Positions 8,511 to 17,090 of a stretch of 64,000 nt of DNA are shown here, in pieces (the stretch's first letter is position 1; the number at the start of each line of letters is the position of its first letter). Made by a program: the position numbers and the translations under genes. Below the pieces are notes generated by a model, which was not told where the DNA came from, ran no database searches, and was given only the letters and a program-made list of their open reading frames with translations. Origin of the DNA: JALZEG01 sp035942255 (GTDB lineage: Bacteria; Actinomycetota; CADDZG01; WHSQ01); the NCBI GenBank assembly GCA_035942255.1, contig DASZDG010000079.1, positions 1 through 64,000 of the forward strand, read 5' to 3'.

Positions 8511-9026
8511 ATGGCCACGTCTGCTCGCTTCGTCACGTCGGAAGGAACGTTCACGGTCCGGCTGATGCCGGACCACGCCCCCACGACCGTCGCCAACTTC
8601 GTCGACCTGGCAACCGGCAAGAGAGAGTGGAAGGACCCGCGCGACGGCCAGCGCAAGAGCGATCCGCTGTACGACGGGACGATCTTCCACCGGGTGATCC
8701 CCGACTTCATGATCCAGGGCGGCGATCCCCAAGGGACCGGCACGGGCGGCCCCGGCTACCGCTTCGAGGACGAGACCCCTCCGGGGGGGCCGAAGTTCGA
8801 CCGGCCGGGCCTCCTCGCGATGGCGAACTCGGGCCCCAACACGAACGGGTCGCAGTTCTTCGTGACGGTGGCGCCGACGCCGTGGCTCACCGGGAAGCAC
8901 ACGATCTTCGGCGAGGTCACCGAGGGCATGGACGTCGTGGAGAAGATCTCCACCGTGCAGACCGGGGCGCAGGACCGGCCGGTGACCGACGTCGTGCTCC
9001 AGAAGGTCGAGATCGAGGAGCAGTAG
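8511..9026 (+). CDS. Cyclophilin-type peptidyl-prolyl cis-trans isomerase
   Basis: 171 aa, the usual size for a cytoplasmic single-domain cyclophilin. Active-site blocks are intact: FHRVIPDFMIQGGDP, LAMANSGPNTNGSQFF and LTGKHTIFGEV. There is no signal peptide. The start at 8511 follows GGAGG at 8501-8505. It assists folding by isomerising X-Pro bonds. It is possibly co-transcribed with the alpha/beta hydrolase 26 bp downstream. Confidence 0.95.
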   Translation: MATSARFVTSEGTFTVRLMPDHAPTTVANFVDLATGKREWKDPRDGQRKSDPLYDGTIFHRVIPDFMIQGGDPQGTGTGGPGYRFEDETPPGGPKFDRPGLLAMANSGPNTNGSQFFVTVAPTPWLTGKHTIFGEVTEGMDVVEKISTVQTGAQDRPVTDVVLQKVEIEEQ

Positions 9027-9052
9027 GCCACCGAGCCGCTGCTCCTGCGACG

Positions 9053-9835
9053 ATGTCGCGCGTGGCCTACGAAGGAGCTACGAAGACCGTCGACGTGCGC
9101 GGCCAGACGACGCGGCTCGTGGACCTCGGCGCGGGCGATGCCGTCGTCGTCCTGCACGGGTGGGGGGGCCGGATCGAATCGATGGCCCCGGTCATCTCGT
9201 GCCTGGCGCGGGGGCGGCGCGTGCTGTCGCTGGACCTGCCGGGCTTCGGCGAGGCCCCCGCGCCCTCGGCCGCGTGGGGGACCGCGGACTACGCGACTTT
9301 CGTCACCGCGGTCCTCGAGGGGGCCGGTGTGACCCGCGCGGACTTCGTCGGCCACTCCTTCGGGGCGAAGACGTCGCTGTATCTCGCCGCGACGTCGGGC
9401 GAGCTGGTCAACCGGCTCGTGCTCGCGGGCTCCTCCGGTCTCCGGACCCCCCCGTCGTTGAAGGCGCGGGCCAAGCGCGGCCTCTCGCGCGCAGGGCGCG
9501 CCGCGGGACGTCTCGGCCCCCCCGGCCGCGCGCTACGCGACGCCCTCTACCGCCGGATCGCGTCGGAGGACTACCGCAACGCCGGCCCGCTGCGGCCGAC
9601 GTTCGTGAAGGTCGTGAACGAGGACCTCGCGCCGCTGCTGCCGCGCGTCGCGGCTCCCACGCTGCTCGTGTGGGGCACGAAGGACGAAGCCGTCCCGCTG
9701 TCGCACGCCCGCGCGATGGAGCGCGCCATCCCCGACGCCGGGCTCGTGCTGTTCGAGGGGGCCGGGCACTTCGCGTACCTCGACGAAGCCGGGAGGTTCT
9801 GCGCAATCGTGCGGAACTTCCTCGGGATCGCCTGA
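9053..9835 (+). CDS. Alpha/beta hydrolase
   Basis: 260 aa. The oxyanion block LHGWGG, the nucleophile elbow GHSFGA (Ser), the acid in LVWGTKDEAVP (Asp) and the base in GAGHFAYLDEA (His) form a full catalytic triad. It lies 4 bp before the membrane MurF-like ligase and 26 bp after the cyclophilin. The order hydrolase, MurF-like ligase, Ddl suggests a role in cell-wall precursor chemistry or turnover, but the family is too broad to name the substrate. Confidence 0.88.
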   Translation: MSRVAYEGATKTVDVRGQTTRLVDLGAGDAVVVLHGWGGRIESMAPVISCLARGRRVLSLDLPGFGEAPAPSAAWGTADYATFVTAVLEGAGVTRADFVGHSFGAKTSLYLAATSGELVNRLVLAGSSGLRTPPSLKARAKRGLSRAGRAAGRLGPPGRALRDALYRRIASEDYRNAGPLRPTFVKVVNEDLAPLLPRVAAPTLLVWGTKDEAVPLSHARAMERAIPDAGLVLFEGAGHFAYLDEAGRFCAIVRNFLGIA

Positions 9836-9839
9836 GCCC

Positions 9840-11363
9840 GTGGGCCGCGCCGATCCGTTCACCGGGTACTCGTTCGTCCTGAGGACGATCGTCTACGTCG
9901 TCGTCCCGCTGTTCACCGCTTTCCAGTTCGTGCGGCTGCGCCGCGCGCTGCACGTGTTCCAGCTCGAGGCGTACAAGCGACCGAATTTCCGCCGGTGGCT
10001 GAAGGCGAACCGGGACAAGGCGCTGTTCCTCAAGCCGTCGACGGCGAAGAAGCCGCTGGTGATGACCGGGCGCGCCTGGCGGATCCTCGTCGTCGCGACC
10101 GCGCTCTCGCTGTTCGGCGTGCTGCTCCCGTCGGCGGCCGCGCACCTGTGGCTCGGAGGTGCTCCGGCCGACCTCGTCACGTGGGCGCTCGCGACGGCCG
10201 CGCTGTTCCTCTGGGCGCCGTTGCTGATCCCCGCGGCCGACGCGCTGCTGACGCCGGTGCAGGCGGCGATCAACCGCGGCTACCTCCGCCGCGCGCTGCG
10301 CAAGCTCGAAGCGGTCGACCCCACGGTCGTCGGCATCACGGGCTCCTACGGGAAGACCTCGACGAAGTTCGCCGTCGGGACGCTGCTCGGCCCGGACACG
10401 CTCGTCACGCCGGGCTCGTTCAACACGACGATGGGCGTCTGCCGGGCGATCAACGAGCACCTCGAGCCGCGCCACCGCTTCTTCGTCGTCGAGATGGGGG
10501 CGCGCCAGCGCGGCGACATCGCCGAGATCGGCCACCTGGTCCGGCACCGCATCGCCGTCCTCACCGCGATCGGGACCGCGCACCTCGAGAGCTTCGGGTC
10601 CCGCGAGGCGATCAAGCGGGGGAAGCTCGAGATCGTCGACACGCTCGGGCCGGGGGGAGTGGCAGTCGTGAACTCCGACGACGCGACGATCCGGGGACTG
10701 GGCGACGAGCTCGCCGGGGTCGAGGTCGTCCGCTACGGGCTCGACCCGGCCGGGGCCCCCGACGTGACGGCGAAGGACGTGGAGGTCACACGGGAGGGCA
10801 CGCGCATGACGGTCGTCGACCACCGGTCCGGGGAGACCCTGCCGGTGTCGACGAAGCTGCTGGGCCGGCACTCGATCGGGCACGTGCTCGCGGGGGTCGC
10901 GGTCGCCCGCGCCGCGGGGTCGGACCTCGCCGCGCTGCGGCCGCGCATCGCGGCCCTCGCGCCGGTCGAGCACCGGCTCCAGCTGATCGCGGCCCCCGGA
11001 GGCGTGACCGTCCTCGACGACGCGTTCAACTCGAACCCCGACGGGGCCGCCGCCGCGCTCGAGGTCCTCGCGTCGATGCCCGCGCGTCAGAGGATCGTGA
11101 TCACCCCGGGGATGGTCGAGCTCGGCGAGCTCCAGCACGCGGCGAACGAGGAGCTCGGGCGGCGCGCGGCGGAGGTCGCCGACGTCCTGATCGTCGTCGC
11201 CCGCCTCAACCGCGACGCTCTCGTCGCCGGGGCCTCCGGGGGCCGCGCCCGGACGGTGACGGTCGCGTCGCTGGAGGAGGCGACGGCGGAGCTGGCCGGG
11301 ATCGTCGGCTCCGGTGACGTGGTGCTGTTCGAGAACGACCTGCCGGACCAGTACGAGGGGTGA
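9840..11363 (+). CDS. Membrane-anchored MurF-like Mur ligase
   Basis: 507 aa. Three hydrophobic segments (about residues 11-33, 80-107, 111-137) precede a Mur ligase domain with ATP-binding loop ITGSYGKTSTK (about 165-175), central-domain VEMGARQRGDIAEI and ligase C-domain DDAFNSNPDGAAAALEVL. Canonical MurF (adds D-Ala-D-Ala to UDP-MurNAc-tripeptide) is soluble; this membrane-linked variety is recognisable and tends to sit with Ddl, as here 16 bp upstream of it. The substrate may be D-Ala-D-Ala addition or a related dipeptide; a second, canonical murF may exist elsewhere. Confidence 0.85.
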   Translation: MGRADPFTGYSFVLRTIVYVVVPLFTAFQFVRLRRALHVFQLEAYKRPNFRRWLKANRDKALFLKPSTAKKPLVMTGRAWRILVVATALSLFGVLLPSAAAHLWLGGAPADLVTWALATAALFLWAPLLIPAADALLTPVQAAINRGYLRRALRKLEAVDPTVVGITGSYGKTSTKFAVGTLLGPDTLVTPGSFNTTMGVCRAINEHLEPRHRFFVVEMGARQRGDIAEIGHLVRHRIAVLTAIGTAHLESFGSREAIKRGKLEIVDTLGPGGVAVVNSDDATIRGLGDELAGVEVVRYGLDPAGAPDVTAKDVEVTREGTRMTVVDHRSGETLPVSTKLLGRHSIGHVLAGVAVARAAGSDLAALRPRIAALAPVEHRLQLIAAPGGVTVLDDAFNSNPDGAAAALEVLASMPARQRIVITPGMVELGELQHAANEELGRRAAEVADVLIVVARLNRDALVAGASGGRARTVTVASLEEATAELAGIVGSGDVVLFENDLPDQYEG

Positions 11364-11379
11364 CCCTTAGACTCCGCCC

Positions 11380-12558
11380 ATGGCAAGAGCTCTTGCGGTC
11401 GGCGTGGTCTTCGGGGGGCGTTCCGTCGAGCACGACGTCTCGATAGTCACGGCTCACCAGGCGATGGCGGTGCTGTCGGAGGACCACGAGGTCGTGCCGG
11501 TGTACGTGACCCGCGAGGGCAGGTGGTTGAGCTCGCCGGCGCTGAACGACCTGGGCGTCTACAAGGTGAACCGGGCCACAGAGGTCGGGGAGGACGTCTC
11601 CCTGCCGCTCGACGGCAGCGGCGCGCTGCAGGTTCCCGGGAGCCGGCTAAAGGGCCCCCGCCGCATCCCGCTCGACGTCGTGCTCCCGTGCATCCACGGG
11701 ACGTTCGGCGAGGACGGGACGCTTCAGGGCCTCCTCGAGATGGCCGGCATCCCCTACGCCGGGAGCGGAGTGCTCGCGTCGGCGATCGGCATGAACAAGA
11801 TCGAGATGAAGACGGTGTTCGCCGCGGCCGGGCTCCCGGTCGTGCCGCACGAGGTCGTCACGGTCGCCGAGCTCGACGCGGGCGAGGCCGCGGCGCTGGA
11901 CCGGATCGAGTCCTCCATCGGGTACCCCGCGTTCGTGAAGCCGTCGCGCCTCGGGTCGAGCGTGGGGATCGGCAAGGCGCCGGACCGCGACGCGCTGCGT
12001 ACGGCGCTGGACGTAGCGCGGCGGTACGACCCCCGGATCCTCGTCGAGAAGGCGATGGAGGGCTGTATCGAGGTCAACTGCTCCGTCCTGGGGGGGCCGG
12101 GGCTGCCGCCGCGGGCCTCGGTGTGCGAGCAGCCGGTGAAGTGGCAGGAGTTCCTCTCGTTCGAGGACAAGTACATGCGCGGCGGCAAGGCCGGCGGCGG
12201 GAAGGGCGCGGGGATGGAGTCGCAGGACCGCCGGATCCCGGCCCCCATCCCCGACGAGGTGACGAAGCAGGTGCAGGACATCGCGCTCGCCGCCTTCGCA
12301 GCCGTGGGGGCCGCCGGAGTCGCCCGGATCGACAGTTTCGTGGACGAGGAAACGGGCGACACATGGCTTATGGAGATCAACACGATGCCCGGCTCCCTCG
12401 CGTTCTACCTGTGGGAGGCCACCGGCGTCTCGTTCCGCGAGCTCGTCGGATCGCTGATCGACTCCGCGCTCGCTCGCCGCGAGGAGGATGCGGGGCTGAT
12501 GTTCTCGTTCGAGTCCGGGATGCTGGCCGCCCAGGGCGGGGGCAAGACCCGTGGCTGA
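11380..12558 (+). CDS. ddl: D-alanine--D-alanine ligase
   Basis: 392 aa ATP-grasp ligase. Hallmarks are FGGRSVEHDVS at the N-terminus, the HGTFGEDGTLQG loop, KPSRLGSSVGI and the metal site LMEINTMPGS. The omega-loop region SFEDKYMRGG followed by a Gly/Lys-rich insert is longer than in E. coli DdlB. It makes the D-Ala-D-Ala dipeptide for peptidoglycan and directly follows the MurF-like ligase. Its stop overlaps the sigma-factor start by 8 bp, so cell-wall and redox-stress genes are co-expressed. Confidence 0.92.
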   Translation: MARALAVGVVFGGRSVEHDVSIVTAHQAMAVLSEDHEVVPVYVTREGRWLSSPALNDLGVYKVNRATEVGEDVSLPLDGSGALQVPGSRLKGPRRIPLDVVLPCIHGTFGEDGTLQGLLEMAGIPYAGSGVLASAIGMNKIEMKTVFAAAGLPVVPHEVVTVAELDAGEAAALDRIESSIGYPAFVKPSRLGSSVGIGKAPDRDALRTALDVARRYDPRILVEKAMEGCIEVNCSVLGGPGLPPRASVCEQPVKWQEFLSFEDKYMRGGKAGGGKGAGMESQDRRIPAPIPDEVTKQVQDIALAAFAAVGAAGVARIDSFVDEETGDTWLMEINTMPGSLAFYLWEATGVSFRELVGSLIDSALARREEDAGLMFSFESGMLAAQGGGKTRG

Positions 12559-13165
12559 AGCGCGCCGGGCGAACCTGACGGCCGACGACAAGGCCCGGTT
12601 CACCGAGGGGACGCTCCCGCTGCTCGACTCGCTCTACGCGTCGGCGCTGCGGATGACGCGCAACCCGGCCGACGCCGAGGACCTCGTCCAGGAGACGATG
12701 CTCCGGGCCTACCGCTCGTTCGACCGCTTCGAGCCCGGGACGAACCTCAAGGCGTGGATGTTCCGGATCATGACGAACGCCTACATCAACACCTACCGGA
12801 AGAAGCAGCGCGAGCCGAAGAAGATCTCCGCCGAGGAGATCGAGGACTTCGACCTGTACCAGGAGCTGAAGGACCACGACGACCAGTTCTCGCAGACGCC
12901 CGAGCGGATCGTCCTGGACTCGCTGGTCGACTCCGACATCATCGACGCGATCGACGACCTCCCCGAGCAGTTCCGGCTCGCCGTGGTCCTGTCCGACGTG
13001 GAAGGTTTCTCGTATGCCGAGATGGCCGAGATCATGGACGTCCCCCTCGGGACCGTCATGTCCCGGTTGCACCGGGGAAGAAAGGCGCTCCAGAAGCGGT
13101 TGTGGGACCTAGCAAGGGACAGAGGCATCGTCCGTAGTAGTAGAGACGGCACACCGGGGGGATAG
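12551..13165 (+). CDS. sigR: ECF sigma factor, SigR/SigH type
   Basis: 204 aa with region 2 (LRMTRNPADAEDLVQETMLRAY) and region 4 (VEGFSYAEMAEIMDVPLGTV), followed by SRLHRGRKAL. The composition strongly resembles actinobacterial SigR/SigH of the disulfide-stress response. The partner 20 bp downstream is a zinc-type anti-sigma with the RsrA Cys/His pattern, which supports the call. The GTG start lies inside the 3' end of ddl (8-bp overlap). Confidence 0.9.
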   Translation: MAEARRANLTADDKARFTEGTLPLLDSLYASALRMTRNPADAEDLVQETMLRAYRSFDRFEPGTNLKAWMFRIMTNAYINTYRKKQREPKKISAEEIEDFDLYQELKDHDDQFSQTPERIVLDSLVDSDIIDAIDDLPEQFRLAVVLSDVEGFSYAEMAEIMDVPLGTVMSRLHRGRKALQKRLWDLARDRGIVRSSRDGTPGG

Positions 13166-13184
13166 CCGAGATGGTAGGAGCGAG

Positions 13185-13418
13185 ATGAAGGAGATCTGCA
13201 GGGAGACCCTCCAGAGGGCCTACCTGCTGATCGACGGCGAGCCGATCGCCGCCGAGGAGAGCCTCAGCATCCGGGCTCACCTCGAGGAGTGCCAGCCCTG
13301 CTACGAGCGCTACGGGCTCGAGGTAGAGGTGAAGACCCTGATCTCGCGGCTGCGCGGTTGCCAGCCGTGCCCCGAGGCCCTGAAGCACCGGATCGCCGGG
13401 CTGATCGAAGAGGCCTGA
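13185..13418 (+). CDS. rsrA: RsrA-like zinc anti-sigma factor
   Basis: 77 aa. It has the ZAS pattern: N-terminal C5, then H32, C36 and C39 (HLEECQPC), plus an extra C59/C62 pair (CQPC). In the RsrA family, oxidation of these cysteines expels zinc and frees the sigma factor. The start follows GGAG. Position directly after a SigR-type sigma fits the usual pair. The second CxxC is additional and might tune redox sensing. Confidence 0.9.
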   Translation: MKEICRETLQRAYLLIDGEPIAAEESLSIRAHLEECQPCYERYGLEVEVKTLISRLRGCQPCPEALKHRIAGLIEEA

Positions 13419-13607
13419 CAGGTCAGTTTCTCGTCGCTGCGGGCGGCGGCGCCCCTCCGTCACCCGCAACCGTAAAGGGTTCCTCCGGGGACGCCGCCGT
13501 CCTCGCCAACCGTTCAGTCCCTGCCGGGGTGGGCTTCTTTCGCGCGGCCCCCTCTCTCGGTTCGTTTCCCCGTAGCAGGGCAACCGGCGCAGCGGCTCGT
13601 TGGGTTT

Positions 13608-13635
13608 TTAAGGAAGGGACCGATTCCGCCGATAG
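13608..13635 (+). promoter_or_regulatory. Candidate FliA/WhiG-type promoter before the BldC-like gene
   Basis: TTAA (13608-13611), a 16-bp spacer and GCCGATAG (13628-13635) resemble the sigma-28/WhiG consensus (TAAA, about 15 bp, GCCGATAA), with the same spacing as the match at 1140-1167. It lies about 40 bp before the BldC-like start. The 258-bp gap 13419-13676 holds several GC hairpins but no other gene that I can see. Confidence 0.38.
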
Positions 13636-13676
13636 AGCCTCAACGGGCAATACGGACTCTCTTCGGGAGCGATCGG

Positions 13677-13880
13677 ATGCTGGAATTGCAGGAACACACC
13701 GAGTACGACGACCGGTACCTCAAGACCGCCGAGGCGGCGCGGATCCTCCGCGTGTCCCCGAAGACCGTCTCCCGGTGGGCGAAGGACGGCAAGCTCCCGC
13801 ACATGGTCACGCTCGGCGGCCACCGCCGGTTCCCGGCCAGCCGCATCGAGGCCATCGCCAAGGGCCTCGAAGAGCTGTAA
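13677..13880 (+). CDS. bldC: BldC-family MerR-like DNA-binding protein
   Basis: 67 aa. LKTAEAARILRVSPKTVSRW and the following AKDGKLPHMVTLGGHRRF match the single winged-helix fold of BldC, including the diagnostic TLGGHRRF wing. In Streptomyces BldC delays sporulation by binding direct repeats cooperatively. GGGAG precedes the ATG. It is monocistronic, between the redox sigma pair and the catabolic operon. Symbol by family similarity; developmental function in this organism is inference. Confidence 0.88.
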   Translation: MLELQEHTEYDDRYLKTAEAARILRVSPKTVSRWAKDGKLPHMVTLGGHRRFPASRIEAIAKGLEEL

Positions 13881-13924
13881 CGGGTCACGCCTCCGTCTGG
13901 GCGTCGAGGTGCAACAGGCTTCAT

Positions 13925-13952
13925 TTGCCTAAAGCCGGCCGCCGGATAAGAT
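13925..13952 (+). promoter_or_regulatory. Housekeeping-type promoter of the 13994 operon
   Basis: TTGCCT (13925-13930), a 16-bp spacer and TAAGAT (13947-13952) give a fair sigma-70-type match, with about 41 bp from the -10 to the ATG at 13994. Confidence 0.4.
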
Positions 13953-13993
13953 TAGGCGTCCCTTAAAACCCCTCAGGAAACGGCTGCCCCCCC

Positions 13994-14632
13994 ATGGCCC
14001 GAACCAACCTCCACGAGCTGGCCAACCGGCTGTTGGAGACCCTCGCCGAGTCGGCCGAGGGCGAGACCTTCGAAGGAAAGCTGCGTGCGGTCGCGGCCGA
14101 AGCCGGGTTGAACTCGGTACGCAGTGCCGAGGTCATCAAGCTCCTCGAGGAGCTCGGCCGTATCGAGGTCGTCCAGCGAGGCCGCCGGGGCCGCAACACG
14201 ATCATCTCCCTGAAGTCGACCGAGCCCGTGCGCCTCGAGGACGCCGAAGCGATGCTCCCGAGCCGGGCCGCGAAGCGGACCACCCGCCTCAACTACGACG
14301 ACCTCGGCCGTGCGGTCGTGGACAGGCTGCTCGAGCTCGCTCGGGACGACGGCCTGCGGGCCGCCCAGGTCGAGGCGTTCGCCGCCGAGAGCCAGCAGCA
14401 CCGCGACCGGGTCACCGAGCTCGAGGAGTCGCTGGAAGAGGCCCAGGCCCGCGAGACCGATCTCCGCGTCCGGCTGAAGTCCGCCGAGGAAGCCCTCGAA
14501 CGGGCGGAGGAGAACCTCCGCAAGGCGTTCGGCCCCGCCCCCCGCGTCGCGGGCGGCGACGGCGGCAAGGCGCCGATCGAGGACGAAGACGCCCGCGCCG
14601 TGCTCGACATCCTCAGATCCGGGCGAGGTTGA
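13994..14632 (+). CDS. Winged-helix-like/coiled-coil protein of unknown function
   Basis: 212 aa. Residues 1-75 look like a compact winged helix (two helices, then IEVVQRGRRGRNTIISL as a possible wing). Residues about 120-185 form a strong coiled coil (VTELEESLEEAQARETDL onward), followed by a flexible Gly-rich stretch and an acidic tail. No known family is recognised. Its stop overlaps the TTG start of the crotonase gene (TTGA), so it is the first gene of the catabolic operon and might regulate it or dimerise on DNA. Confidence 0.8.
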   Translation: MARTNLHELANRLLETLAESAEGETFEGKLRAVAAEAGLNSVRSAEVIKLLEELGRIEVVQRGRRGRNTIISLKSTEPVRLEDAEAMLPSRAAKRTTRLNYDDLGRAVVDRLLELARDDGLRAAQVEAFAAESQQHRDRVTELEESLEEAQARETDLRVRLKSAEEALERAEENLRKAFGPAPRVAGGDGGKAPIEDEDARAVLDILRSGRG

Positions 14633-15420
14633 CGGCCGGATCCTCAGGCGAGCCCGTCGTCTCCTCGATCGACGGCGCCGTCGTCACGATCACGATCGAC
14701 AGGCCGGAGCGGCGCAACGCGCTCTCTCCCGCCGTGGTGCGCGGGCTCTACGACGCACTGACGGCGGCCGAAGCCGAGCCCTCCGTCTCCGTCGCCGTCC
14801 TCACGGGCGCGGGCGACCGCGCGTTCTGCGCCGGCGGCGACCTCTCCGGCATGGGGGCGACGTCGAAGAAGGCGCAGCACCTGGAGCGCGGGGAGGTCGG
14901 CGGGCTCTTCCGCAGGCTGCAAGCGTCCCGGCTCCCGGTCGTGGCGCGCGTGAACGGCCACGCGCTCGCGGGCGGGTTCGGCCTCATGCTGTCGTGCGAC
15001 CTCGTCGTAGCAGCGGACGATGCCGAGCTCGGGATGCCGGAGGTGAACGTCGGCCTGTGGCCGTTCATGGTCGCCGCTCTCGTGCAGAGAGACGTCCCGC
15101 GCAAGGTCGCGCTCGACCTCATGCTGACCGGCCGTCGCATCCCTGCCTCGGAGGGCGAGCGCTGGGGCTTCGTGAACCGCGTCGTGCCCCGTGACGGCCT
15201 CGACGCGTCCGTCGCCGAGCTGACGCAGACGCTGACGTCGAAGAGCCCGCTGGTGCTGTCGCTCGGCAAGTCGTCGTACTACGCGGCCGAGGACATGGAG
15301 GTCGAGCAGAAGCTCGCGTACCTGAACGGGATGCTCTCGCTGTGCCTCGAGTCCGAGGACGCGGTCGAGGGCGTCACCGCGTTCCTGCAGAAGCGCCCGC
15401 CGGAGTGGAAAGGCCGCTAA
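14629..15420 (+). CDS. Enoyl-CoA hydratase/isomerase (crotonase) family protein
   Basis: 263 aa. The crotonase fold is clear: ITIDRPERRNALSP, FCAGGDLSGM (oxyanion hole) and HALAGGFGLMLSCD. Of the two catalytic Glu of canonical hydratases, the first (GGGxEL) is Gly here (GGFGLM), while the second is kept in GMPEVNVG. The reaction may therefore be isomerisation or another crotonase chemistry rather than simple hydration. A TTG start overlaps the upstream stop, giving coupling within the operon. Confidence 0.85.
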   Translation: MTAGSSGEPVVSSIDGAVVTITIDRPERRNALSPAVVRGLYDALTAAEAEPSVSVAVLTGAGDRAFCAGGDLSGMGATSKKAQHLERGEVGGLFRRLQASRLPVVARVNGHALAGGFGLMLSCDLVVAADDAELGMPEVNVGLWPFMVAALVQRDVPRKVALDLMLTGRRIPASEGERWGFVNRVVPRDGLDASVAELTQTLTSKSPLVLSLGKSSYYAAEDMEVEQKLAYLNGMLSLCLESEDAVEGVTAFLQKRPPEWKGR

Positions 15421-15491
15421 CCTTCGGGGCGCGAGCCCGGGAAGACTTCGGCCGTCCGGCCGGCGAAGGGCCCAAAGGCAGGTGCAGGCAC

Positions 15492-17090
15492 GTGTCCGAG
15501 ACGCGCAGCTCCATCACGTACTCCTACGAGGGCCCCGGGATGCGTGAGCACGTCGGGATGCTCGCGGAGCGCAAGGCGAAGCACCTCGGGATGGGCGGTC
15601 CCGACAGGATCAAGCGGCAGCACGACGCGGGGAAGCTGACCGCGCGCGAGCGCATCGAGCTCCTCTTCGACGAGGGATCGTTCCTCGAGCAGGGCTTGCT
15701 CGCCCACCACCAGTCGTCGTCGCCGGCGATGCAGGGGAAGTTCACGCCCGCCGACGGCGTCGTCGCCGGCGTCGGCACCGTCGACGGCCGGAAGGTCGCG
15801 GTGATCGCGTACGACTTCACGGTGATGGCGGGCTCGATGGGCATGGTGACCGAGATGAAGGCCGCCCGCATCCGCGAGCTCGCGCTGCGGGAGCGGATCC
15901 CGATCGTGTGGCTGATCGACTCGGCGGGGGCGCGCATCCAGGAGGCGACCGGCTCGATGTTCGCCCGGACCGGCGACCTCTTCCGCGAGCAGGTCGTGAT
16001 GAGCGGCGTCGTCCCGCAGGTCGCCGCGATGATGGGTCCGGGCGCGGCCGGGACCGCGTACATCCCGGGCCTCGCCGACTTCGTGCCGATGGTGAAGGGC
16101 ACGTCGAACATGGCGCTTGCCGGGCCGCACCTCGTGAAGGCGGCGGTCGGCGAGGACGTCACCGCCGAGGAGATGGGCGGGTCGAAGGTCCACTGCAAGG
16201 TCTCCGGCGTCGCGGACCTCGAGGTCCTCGACGACGAGTCGTGCATCGCAGCGGTCCGCAAGTACCTGTCGTTCTTCCCGTCGTCGAACCTCGAGGCGCC
16301 TCCCGTGAGGGAGACGTCCGATCCGGTCGACCGGCGGGCGGAGGGGCTCTACGACGAGGTCCCCTCGAACCCGCGCCGCGCCTACGACGTCCACACGGTG
16401 ATCGAGGCGTTAGTCGACGACGGCGAGTTCTTCCCGATGAAGCCCGAGTGGGCGCGCAACGTCGTGACGGGACTCGCCCACATCGGGGGCCGCTCGGTCG
16501 GCATCGTCGCGAACCAGCCGAAGTTCCTCGGCGGCGCCCTCGACGTGAACGCCGCGGACAAGGCCGCGCGCTTCGTCTGGCTCTGCGACGCGTTCTCGAT
16601 CCCGCTCGTGTTCCTCATGGACTGCCCGGGGTTCCTCGTCGGGAGCGCGGTCGAGAAGCAGGGGATCATCCGCCACGGCGCCAAGATGCTGTTCGCGGTC
16701 GCGGAGGCGACGGTCCCGAAGGTGACGGTCGTGATGCGCAAGGGCTACGGCGCCGGCTACTACGTGATGAACGGACGGGCCTACGAGCCGGACCTGATCG
16801 TGGCGTGGCCGACGGCCGAGATCTCGGTCATGGGGCCCGAGGGGGCCGTGAACATCATCTTCCGCAAGCAGATCGAGGCGCTTCCCGAGGAGGAGCGAGA
16901 CGCGGCGCGCAACGACATGGTCGGGATGATCCGCGAGCAGATCTCGCCGTACGTCGCGGCGGGATGGTCGTTCGTCGACGACGTCATCGACCCGGCCGAC
17001 ACGCGCTCGGTCCTGGCGCATGCGCTGGCGACGGCGGCCGGCAAGAAGGTCGAGCGGCCGTGGCGCAAGCACGGCGTGCTGCCGGTGTGA
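15492..17090 (+). CDS. Acyl-CoA carboxylase carboxyltransferase (beta) subunit
   Basis: 532 aa, usual size for propionyl/methylcrotonyl-CoA carboxylase beta subunits. Both crotonase-like halves are visible: MVTEMKAARIRELAL with WLIDSAGARIQE, and later FLVGSAVEKQGIIRHGAKML with MRKGYGAGYYVM. It transfers CO2 between biotin and an acyl-CoA, or the reverse. The GTG at 15492 is preceded by a weak AGG-rich site. A BCCP-like protein is two genes downstream; no biotin carboxylase subunit is in the window and must come from elsewhere. Its stop abuts the DUF849 gene start (TGATG). Confidence 0.92.
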   Translation: MSETRSSITYSYEGPGMREHVGMLAERKAKHLGMGGPDRIKRQHDAGKLTARERIELLFDEGSFLEQGLLAHHQSSSPAMQGKFTPADGVVAGVGTVDGRKVAVIAYDFTVMAGSMGMVTEMKAARIRELALRERIPIVWLIDSAGARIQEATGSMFARTGDLFREQVVMSGVVPQVAAMMGPGAAGTAYIPGLADFVPMVKGTSNMALAGPHLVKAAVGEDVTAEEMGGSKVHCKVSGVADLEVLDDESCIAAVRKYLSFFPSSNLEAPPVRETSDPVDRRAEGLYDEVPSNPRRAYDVHTVIEALVDDGEFFPMKPEWARNVVTGLAHIGGRSVGIVANQPKFLGGALDVNAADKAARFVWLCDAFSIPLVFLMDCPGFLVGSAVEKQGIIRHGAKMLFAVAEATVPKVTVVMRKGYGAGYYVMNGRAYEPDLIVAWPTAEISVMGPEGAVNIIFRKQIEALPEEERDAARNDMVGMIREQISPYVAAGWSFVDDVIDPADTRSVLAHALATAAGKKVERPWRKHGVLPV

